Below, piece by piece: positions 58,121 through 64,000 of a DNA stretch of 64,000 nucleotides. The stretch's first letter is position 1. Each line of letters opens with the position of its first letter. The stretch is from Piscinibacter defluvii. GTDB taxonomy: Bacteria; Pseudomonadota; Gammaproteobacteria; Burkholderiales; Burkholderiaceae_C. The notes under the pieces were generated by a model. That model worked only from the letters and a program-made list of their open reading frames with translations. It ran no database searches and had not been told where the DNA came from. A program made the position numbers and the translations under genes. The stretch spans positions 124,001 through 188,000 of the forward strand of contig NZ_RCHJ01000005.1 of NCBI RefSeq assembly GCF_004011805.1, in the 5' to 3' direction.

Positions 58121-59903
58121 AGGCCTGGCCGGCGACCATGAAGCGGTCGCGCAGGTGCAGGTGGGCGAGTTCCGGCGGCGGCGGCGCCAGCGCCGGGTCC
58201 TCCAGCGGCAGCGGCAGGATGGCCTCGAGCGCCTTGTGCGCGAGGGCCGTCTCGAGCTCCCAGCGCACCCAGGGCGAGGTGGCGGCGTGGCGCGACCAGA
58301 ACAGCAGGAACAGCTCGCGTGCGCCGATCTGCTGCGCGAGCTGGCGCTTGAAGTCCTCGTTCGGGCGCAGGTCCAGGCAGTCCTGGAAGATGTCCAGCCC
58401 CGGCGCCCAGCGCACCAGGGTCGAGAGCCGGCCGGCCACCTCCTGCGCGTCCTTGGACGCATAGGAGGCGAAGGCGCTGGCCGGCGCGCGCACCGCCCGC
58501 TGCGCGGGTGCCGCCGCGCCGGCACCGGGCCCGACGGCGAGCTGCACCGGCAGGGCGGCCACCGGCACGGTGTCGATCAGCACCAGCAGCTCGAACACCG
58601 CGCTGGGCGGCGCGTCGTCGGCGGCGCAGGCGGTGAAGCCGACCAGTCGGTGCTGCCCGTTCCACTCGAAGCGGCGCTCCTCGGGCGTGAAGCGGAAGTG
58701 GCGGCCGCCCGGCCGCACCGTGACCGGTGCGCCGCGGCGCCAGCGCGAGGCGCCCTCGGGCGCCACGTCGAGCAGGCGGCGCTCGTCCGGTTCGCCGGCC
58801 GCGTCGAACTGCGCCTGCACCGCCGCGCGCGCCGCCTGCACGTAGGCCGCGAGGTGCACGGTGAATTCGCTGCGCGGCGCACAGCGGCGTGGTGCGCGGA
58901 CGCCGAGCCAGACCGGGTCGTCGGCGGGCGGTTCGGCCGCGGTGGGGCGCAGGCCGCGCCACCACGAGGCGAGCGCGTCGCCGAGGCGCCCGGTCAGCGT
59001 CGAGCGGCTGCTGCGCGCCGGTTCCGCCGGCGCGGGTTGCGGCGACGCCACGGGGCCGGGCGCCGCGAGCGTGCGCTCGGGCGCGCCGTGCGCGCTCGGC
59101 CCGGACAATGCGGCCAGGGCCGCGTCGGCCGACGGCGGCCGATCCCCCACCCGCGGCGCCATCAGGCGGTCGACCAGCCGCAGCAGGTCGGGGTCGAGGC
59201 CGGGTGGCGCCAGCGCCGCGAGCGGCGTCAGCGGGTCGTCGTGCAGGCGCTGCACGGCCGGCGGCGGGTCGGCACCGGTGATCAGGAAACGCAGGGTCGC
59301 GCCGAGCGCGTAGAGGTCGCTCCACGGGCCCTCGGGCCCGCCGGCGTCGGCGCCCACCTGCTCGGGCGCCGCGTAAGGCCCGGGCGGCTCGCCGAGCACG
59401 CGCCGCACCCGTTCGGGCGGCAGCAGCAAGGGCCTCGCGTGCTCGTCGAGCAGCAGGCGCTCGGGTGAGATCGCGCCGTGGATGGTGTGCTCGCGGTGCA
59501 GCAGCACGAGCGCGGTGAACGTCAGGTGCAGCAGCCCGCGCAGCAGCGCGTCGTCGATCGGCACGCTGCCGCGCCACGCGCGCAGCGTGCGGCCGTGGCG
59601 CGGCGCCGTGACGACGTAGGCGTGCCCCTGCTCGACGCCGAAGTCCCACACCGCGGCCAGCGCGGGGTGGTTGAACCGCGCCAGCGCCAGTGCCTCGTCG
59701 AGAAAGGCCTGGGTCGCCTGCGCGAGCCGGTCGGCGTCGAGGCCGGGTGGCGGCACGAGGAGGGTCAGCGTGGCCGCGCGGATGACGTTCGGGTCGAAGG
59801 CCTCGGCGTGCCACAAGGGGCCGTCGGGCCCTGCCACGCGCTTGATCCACAGCTGGCGGAAGCTGCCGCCGGGCTCCGGCAGCGCGCCGCGGGTCGGGTC
59901 CAT
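58104..59903 (-). CDS. Pseudokinase-TIR fusion protein
   Basis: The 599-residue protein has three parts. Residues 15-265 are protein-kinase-like: APE-like YAAPEQ (177-182) and SDLYALG (195-201) are kept, but HGAIS (142-146) replaces the catalytic HRDxK, the DFG position reads PLLLPPE and no clear VAIK lysine is present. This is a pseudokinase. Residues 330-460 form an unrecognised, probably beta-rich domain. Residues 474-590 are a TIR domain: FASYASKDA, FQDCLDLRP and WVRWELE, with candidate catalytic Glu549. An AGGAGGG ribosome site 7 bases upstream fixes the ATG. The layout suggests a sensor (pseudokinase) coupled to an NADase-type effector, as in bacterial immunity, but that is inference. 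Confidence 0.85.
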   Translation of the reverse strand: MDPTRGALPEPGGSFRQLWIKRVAGPDGPLWHAEAFDPNVIRAATLTLLVPPPGLDADRLAQATQAFLDEALALARFNHPALAAVWDFGVEQGHAYVVTAPRHGRTLRAWRGSVPIDDALLRGLLHLTFTALVLLHREHTIHGAISPERLLLDEHARPLLLPPERVRRVLGEPPGPYAAPEQVGADAGGPEGPWSDLYALGATLRFLITGADPPPAVQRLHDDPLTPLAALAPPGLDPDLLRLVDRLMAPRVGDRPPSADAALAALSGPSAHGAPERTLAAPGPVASPQPAPAEPARSSRSTLTGRLGDALASWWRGLRPTAAEPPADDPVWLGVRAPRRCAPRSEFTVHLAAYVQAARAAVQAQFDAAGEPDERRLLDVAPEGASRWRRGAPVTVRPGGRHFRFTPEERRFEWNGQHRLVGFTACAADDAPPSAVFELLVLIDTVPVAALPVQLAVGPGAGAAAPAQRAVRAPASAFASYASKDAQEVAGRLSTLVRWAPGLDIFQDCLDLRPNEDFKRQLAQQIGARELFLLFWSRHAATSPWVRWELETALAHKALEAILPLPLEDPALAPPPPELAHLHLRDRFMVAGQAFSRRP

Positions 59904-60023
59904 GCGATGCCCTCCTGGCGGTTGATCGGGCGGGCGCCACCTTAGCGCGTCCGCGACCCGCGGTGACTCCCGCAAATCGCCGCGGCCGGCGAGGGGCATC
60001 GCGGGTCGCGACAATCGCGGCCC

Positions 60024-61037
60024 ATGGATTCGCTCTCGCAGCTCGCGCTCGGCGCAGCGGTCGGCATCGCCACGATGGGCCGGCGCAGCGCGGTCTGGAA
60101 GGCGGCGCTGTGGGGCGGCATCGCCGGCACGCTGCCCGACCTGGACGCCTTTCTCGACCACGGCGACCCGCTGGCGAACATGGTGCTGCACCGCGCCGAC
60201 AGCCACGCCCTCTTCTGGCTCACGCTGGCCGCACCGCTGCTGGCGCTGCTGCCGGCCTGGCTGCACGGCGAGCGGGCGCTGTACCGGCGCTGGTGGCTGG
60301 CGATCTGGCTGGCGCTCGTCACCCACCCGCTGCTGGACTGGATGACGGTCTACGGCACGCAGCTGCTGCGGCCCTTCACCGACCACCCGTACGCCGTCGG
60401 CAGCGTGTTCATCATCGACCCGCTCTACACGCTGCCACTGCTGGTGGGCGTGATCGTCGCGCTGCGCCGCGGCGGCGATGCACGCGCGCTGCGCTGGAAC
60501 GCCGCCGGCCTGCTGCTGAGCACGGCCTACCTGGGCTGGGGCGCCGCGGCGCAGCAGCATGTGCGCGGCGTGGCGCTGGACTCGCTGGCGCGCCAGGGCA
60601 TCGCGGCCGAGCGCGTGCTGGTCACGCCGACCGCCTTCAACAGCGTGCTGTGGCGCATCGTCGCGGTGACGCCCGACGGCCTGCACGAAGGCTTCCATTC
60701 GCTGCTCGACCGCCACGGCGAGCTGCGCTTCGACCGCTTCGACGCCGGCGTGGCGCTGCGTCCGGCACTCGACGGCCATGCGCCGGTGCAGCGCCTGTGC
60801 CGCTTCAGCCAGGGCTTCTGCAAGCTCTCGCGCGAGGGCGACCGGGTGCTGGTGAGCGACCTGCGCATGGGCCAGGAGCCGAGCTACACCTTCGCCTTCG
60901 TCGTCGGCCGCGTGGCCGGCGGGCGCGTCGAAGCGCTGGCCCCGCCGGTGGCGGCCGGGCGCCGGCCGCCGATCGGCCCGGCGCTGGCCTGGCTGTGGCG
61001 GCGTGCGCTCGGCGAGCCGCTCGCGCCGCCGCGCTGA
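60024..61037 (+). CDS. Membrane-bound metal-dependent hydrolase (YdjM-like)
   Basis: The 337-residue protein has the YdjM/YfhO-like pattern: DSLSQLALGAAVGIATMG at the start, the metal motif GTLPDLDAFLDHGDP near residue 36, HRADSHALFW near 60, and THPLLDWMTVYGTQLL near 105. About five membrane helices lie in the first 190 residues, followed by a soluble tail. Members are inner-membrane metal-binding hydrolases; some are LexA-regulated. The substrate is unknown. It is divergent from the pseudokinase-TIR gene with 120 bases between starts. No LexA box was recognised there. Confidence 0.88.
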   Translation: MDSLSQLALGAAVGIATMGRRSAVWKAALWGGIAGTLPDLDAFLDHGDPLANMVLHRADSHALFWLTLAAPLLALLPAWLHGERALYRRWWLAIWLALVTHPLLDWMTVYGTQLLRPFTDHPYAVGSVFIIDPLYTLPLLVGVIVALRRGGDARALRWNAAGLLLSTAYLGWGAAAQQHVRGVALDSLARQGIAAERVLVTPTAFNSVLWRIVAVTPDGLHEGFHSLLDRHGELRFDRFDAGVALRPALDGHAPVQRLCRFSQGFCKLSREGDRVLVSDLRMGQEPSYTFAFVVGRVAGGRVEALAPPVAAGRRPPIGPALAWLWRRALGEPLAPPR

Positions 61038-61103
61038 ACTCCTGCCGGGGCGGCGCTGCCGCTGCGTGCGAGACTGCACGCTCCTCCCGCCCCGAGCCGC
61101 GCC

Positions 61104-61754
61104 ATGACCCGCACCGCCCGCCACCTGCTGAACATCTTCGTCACCGGCGCGCTGGCTGCGCTGCCGCTGGCGGCCACCGTGCTGGTGCTGGTCTGGACGG
61201 TGCGGCTGCTGGTCGAGTGGCTCGGGCCGGACAGCCTGATCGGCGGCACGCTGGTGCGCATCGGCCTGGGCGTCACCGGCTCGGAGATCTTCGGCTACAC
61301 GATCGGCGTGGCGGTGGTGCTGGCCGGCGTGTTCCTGCTCGGCCTGGTCGTGCAGACGCGGCTGCGCCACGTGCTGACCGCGGTGGTCGACGGCATCCTG
61401 CAGCGCATCCCGCTGGTGCGCTCGGTCTACGACCTGTCGAAGCGCTTCGTCGACCTGCTCGCGCAGCGCGACCAGGACGGCCTGCGCTCGATGAGCCCGG
61501 TGTGGCTGCACTTCGGCGGCCCGGGCGGCGCGGCGGCGCTGGCGCTGCTGTCCACGCCCGAGCCGGTGACGATCGGCGGGCGCAGCTACCTCGCGGTGCT
61601 GGTGCCCACCGCGCCGGTGCCGGTGGGCGGCGGCCTGCTCTACGTGCCGGCGGAGTGGGTCGTGCCGGCCGAACTGGGCGTCGACGCGGTGACCAGCATC
61701 TACGTGTCGATGGGCATCACGTCGCGCCAGTACCTGGGGGGCCGTCCGGGCTGA
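61104..61754 (+). CDS. DUF502 family membrane protein
   Basis: The 216-residue protein has two N-terminal membrane helices (about 8-35 and 65-90) and the DUF502 signatures LNIFVTGALAALPLAATVLV, ILQRIPLVRSVYDLSKRFVD near residue 110 and PTAPVPVGGGLLYVPAEWV near 170. The role of DUF502 proteins is unknown; they are common inner-membrane proteins, often near DNA-repair or tRNA-synthetase genes. It follows the hydrolase after 66 bases on the same strand. Confidence 0.9.
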   Translation: MTRTARHLLNIFVTGALAALPLAATVLVLVWTVRLLVEWLGPDSLIGGTLVRIGLGVTGSEIFGYTIGVAVVLAGVFLLGLVVQTRLRHVLTAVVDGILQRIPLVRSVYDLSKRFVDLLAQRDQDGLRSMSPVWLHFGGPGGAAALALLSTPEPVTIGGRSYLAVLVPTAPVPVGGGLLYVPAEWVVPAELGVDAVTSIYVSMGITSRQYLGGRPG

Positions 61755-61801
61755 CGCGCTCGGGCACTCAAGTCCGCGCCTCCGCTGCCGAAAACCCCCG
61801 G

Positions 61802-63859
61802 ATGTATGGCCATCGCCCTGCCAACGCGGCGAGGTCCTGGCGCCGCCGCTTGGCGTATGCGCTCGGCTCGCTGAAGCTGCGCATCACGCTGTGTGCGCTG
61901 GCCGCGCTGGTGCTGGGCATCGGACTGACCACGCTGCTGCTGGTGCACCAGGCCGAGCAGGACACCCTGGCGCTGCAGCGTGACCGCGCGCTGGCCGACA
62001 CGGTGCGCATCGCGACGCTGCTGTCGCGCCGGGTGGTCGAGCGCCAGAAGGCGCTGGCCGCCAACGCGGGCCAGATCGACGCGGCGATGATCGACGACCC
62101 GGCACGCCTGGTTGCGCTGCTGGACGCCAAGCCGCTGCTGCGCGGCCTGTTTTCCGCGGTGTTCGTGGCCGGGGCCGATGGCCGCATCCGCGTGCTCGCC
62201 GAGGCTGCGGGCGTGCGCCGCAGCGAGGTCTACCTGGGCGACCGCGACTACTTCCGCCTCACGCTGTCCGAACGCCGCGGCCAGATCGGCGAGGCCGTGG
62301 CAAGCCGCGTGTCCGGCGATCCGGTGATCGTGGTGACGCATCCGCTGGGCGGTAGCGGCCCGGTGCATGGGGTGCTCGGCGGCGTGCTCAACCTGGCGAC
62401 GCAGGGCCTGATTGCCGACCTGGTGGAGGACGACAACGCCGACCGGGTGCTCAGCATCGTCACCGACGCGCACGGCCATGTGCTGGTGCACCCGTCGCGT
62501 GAAAGGGTGCTGAAGGACCTGGACGACGAACCCCGACTGCAGCAGGCGATCGCCGAGTGGCGCCGCAGCGGTGCGCCGGTCGAGCCGGCCGGACTGCTGC
62601 TGCGGCAACCGGGTGAACTGGTCGGCGCGGCCGGGGTCGCGGGGCCGGACTGGATGGTCTGGCGCATCCGTGCGGAGAGCGACCTGCTGGCCCCGCTGCA
62701 TGCCGCCCGCGGCAAGACGGTGCTCTGGGCCGGCGGGCTGATCGCGGTGCTGTCGCTGGTGATGCTGACGCTGCTGTTCCGGCTGCTGCAGCCGCTGGCC
62801 CGGCTGCAGGAGCGTGCCGGGCACCTGTTCGACGGCACGCACGAGGTGACCGAAGGCTGGCCCGAGACCAGGGGCGAGATCGGGCGACTGACCCGCGTGC
62901 TGCGCCACGTCACGGCCGAACGCGCCCAGCTCGAGGCCTTCAACGCCGAGGTGCTGCGCAAGCTGAGTTCGGTGATGGATGCGGCGCCGCTGGGCATCGC
63001 GTTCACGAGAGCCCAGCGCTTCGAGCTGGTCAGCGCCGAGTTCTGCCGCCTGTTCGCGCTGTCGCAGCAGCAGCTGCTGGGCCAGGCCGCGCGCATGATC
63101 CATGTCTCCGACGAGGACCATGCCGCGCTGGACCCGCAGGTCAGCGCCGCGTTCGCGCGCGGCGAGCCCTACGTGGGCGAGTGGCAGATGCGGCGCGGCG
63201 ACGGCAGCCGCTTCTGGGCCCAGCTGAGGGCCCGCCCGGTGGACATGCACGACGCCGGCGCCGGCACGATCTGGTCGGTGGCCGACGTGACGGCACAGGT
63301 CGCGGCGCGCGAGGCGCTCGAATGGTCGGCCGGCCACGACGCGCTGACCGGCCTGGCCAACCGCACGCTGCTGCTGCAGCAGCTCGAGCGTGTGCTGCAG
63401 GCCCGACCGCGCTCGCTGCCGGCCGCGCTGGTGATGGTCGACCTGGACCGGTTCAAGCCGATCAACGACCGCGCCGGCCACGCGGCCGGCGACGCGATGC
63501 TCAAGGCGGTGGCGGTGGTGCTCGGCGCGCGCGTGCGTGCCAGCGACCTGGTCGTGCGGCTGGGCGGCGACGAGTTCGCGCTCCTGCTCGAACGCTGCCC
63601 CCACGAGACCGCGCTGCGCATCGCCGAGGCCGCGCGTGGTGCGATCCAGGACATCGCGCTGCCCTGGCAGGGCGAGCAGCTGCGCGTCGGTGCCAGCCTG
63701 GGCGTGGCCTCGCTGACGCCCGAGACGGCCGATGCGGCGGCCTGGATGGAGGCGGCCGACGCCGCCTGCTATGCCGCCAAGAACGCGGGCCGGGGCAGGG
63801 TGTGTGCCGCGCCGCGCGCGCGGCTGCGGGTGGTGGGCGGCGACGCCGCCGTCAGCTGA
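61802..63859 (+). CDS. Diguanylate cyclase with periplasmic sensor, HAMP and PAS domains
   Basis: The 685-residue protein has an N-terminal helix (about 20-45), a dCache-like periplasmic sensor (about 50-295), a second helix (about 305-325), a HAMP linker (about 330-380), a PAS domain (about 390-500) and a GGDEF domain (about 515-670). The active site GGDEF is intact in RLGGDEFALLLE, and the inhibitory site RxxD is present as RASD five residues before it, so the enzyme should make c-di-GMP and be product-inhibited. No EAL domain follows. The sensor ligand is unknown. Confidence 0.92.
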   Translation: MYGHRPANAARSWRRRLAYALGSLKLRITLCALAALVLGIGLTTLLLVHQAEQDTLALQRDRALADTVRIATLLSRRVVERQKALAANAGQIDAAMIDDPARLVALLDAKPLLRGLFSAVFVAGADGRIRVLAEAAGVRRSEVYLGDRDYFRLTLSERRGQIGEAVASRVSGDPVIVVTHPLGGSGPVHGVLGGVLNLATQGLIADLVEDDNADRVLSIVTDAHGHVLVHPSRERVLKDLDDEPRLQQAIAEWRRSGAPVEPAGLLLRQPGELVGAAGVAGPDWMVWRIRAESDLLAPLHAARGKTVLWAGGLIAVLSLVMLTLLFRLLQPLARLQERAGHLFDGTHEVTEGWPETRGEIGRLTRVLRHVTAERAQLEAFNAEVLRKLSSVMDAAPLGIAFTRAQRFELVSAEFCRLFALSQQQLLGQAARMIHVSDEDHAALDPQVSAAFARGEPYVGEWQMRRGDGSRFWAQLRARPVDMHDAGAGTIWSVADVTAQVAAREALEWSAGHDALTGLANRTLLLQQLERVLQARPRSLPAALVMVDLDRFKPINDRAGHAAGDAMLKAVAVVLGARVRASDLVVRLGGDEFALLLERCPHETALRIAEAARGAIQDIALPWQGEQLRVGASLGVASLTPETADAAAWMEAADAACYAAKNAGRGRVCAAPRARLRVVGGDAAVS

Positions 63860-64000
63860 AGAAGCGGCGCTTCGCCAGCTCGGTGGCGGCCACGTAGGCC
63901 AGCACGATCGCCAGCAGCACGGCCCACAGCGTGCCGGGCAGCGGCGCGAAGCCGAGCAGCCCGGCCAGCGGCGGCCAGGCCACCAGCAGCACCGAGGCGG
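63852..64000 (-). CDS. Probable P-type ATPase, C-terminal end (partial)
   Basis: Only the last 48 residues are present; the gene continues beyond the right edge. They form two hydrophobic helices (ASVLLVAWPPLAGLLGFAPL, then TLWAVLLAIVLAYVAATEL) and a basic tail (AKRRFFS). The FxPLPxxLW spacing resembles the last two helices of cation P-type ATPases of the Mg2+ or P2/P3 kind. Identity is tentative from such a short piece. Its stop overlaps the end of the diguanylate cyclase gene by 8 bases, so the two converge. Confidence 0.55.
   Translation of the reverse strand, partial: ASVLLVAWPPLAGLLGFAPLPGTLWAVLLAIVLAYVAATELAKRRFFS

Overview
This window is about 64 kb of very GC-rich chromosomal DNA, densely packed with genes on both strands. 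There is no phage, integrase, transposase or CRISPR array. Gene content points to a free-living betaproteobacterium of the order Burkholderiales, in the Rubrivivax/Leptothrix/Methylibium-like group: TRAP uptake, AGCS/DadA/Alr alanine catabolism under a TyrR-type regulator, class II DAHP synthase, DUF3016, DUF502 and SapC proteins, oligopeptidase B and cold-shock/DUF1294 fusions. This placement is inferred from protein families, not from an rRNA gene.

Layout. 1-3.8 kb: the end of a cytochrome P460-cupredoxin fusion, an ABC exporter, an NmrA-like protein and a small ORF. 3.75-4.03 kb: a nested palindromic element between convergent stops. 4.0-11.4 kb: a membrane-anchored TIR protein, DUF808, chalcone isomerase-like, a miniature flagellar rod-like protein, cold-shock/DUF1294, DUF2726, DUF3016 and a transglutaminase-like/TPR lipoprotein. 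11.4-22 kb: oligopeptidase B, a cobalamin-binding-type protein, a 1165-residue SARP-type ATPase regulator and a 1265-residue PKD lipoprotein. 22-25.5 kb: a leftward cluster of small secreted and membrane proteins, a one-heme mini-cytochrome and a P-type ATPase, with a near-consensus FNR/Anr box ahead of the last two genes. 25.5-33 kb: terB, psuG, glgP and pyc. 33-40 kb: an alanine-catabolic operon (dadA, AGCS symporter, alr), a divergent TyrR-like sigma-54 activator and class II DAHP synthase. 40-47 kb: a 1435-residue RTX protein, an EamA transporter, tRNA-Ser(UGA) and an unrecognised Pro-rich protein. 47-54 kb: an SDR, TRAP and split-transketolase operon with a divergent LysR regulator. 54-64 kb: apaH, a CorC/HlyC-type protein, SapC, a decarboxylase/lactonase fusion, a pseudokinase-TIR fusion, a YdjM-like hydrolase, DUF502, a diguanylate cyclase and the end of a probable P-type ATPase.

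How the genes work together. Three modules stand out. The alanine operon imports alanine, racemises it and oxidises the D-isomer. The TRAP operon pairs high-affinity uptake with a dehydrogenase and a two-subunit transketolase, as expected for a small polyol, ketose or sugar acid. The P-type ATPase and mini-cytochrome appear to be switched on under low oxygen. The two TIR-domain proteins, one with a transmembrane and helical-repeat tail and one with a degenerate kinase domain, are the best candidates for undescribed signalling or defence functions. All coordinates and starts come from reading the sequence. No database search or folding calculation was run.
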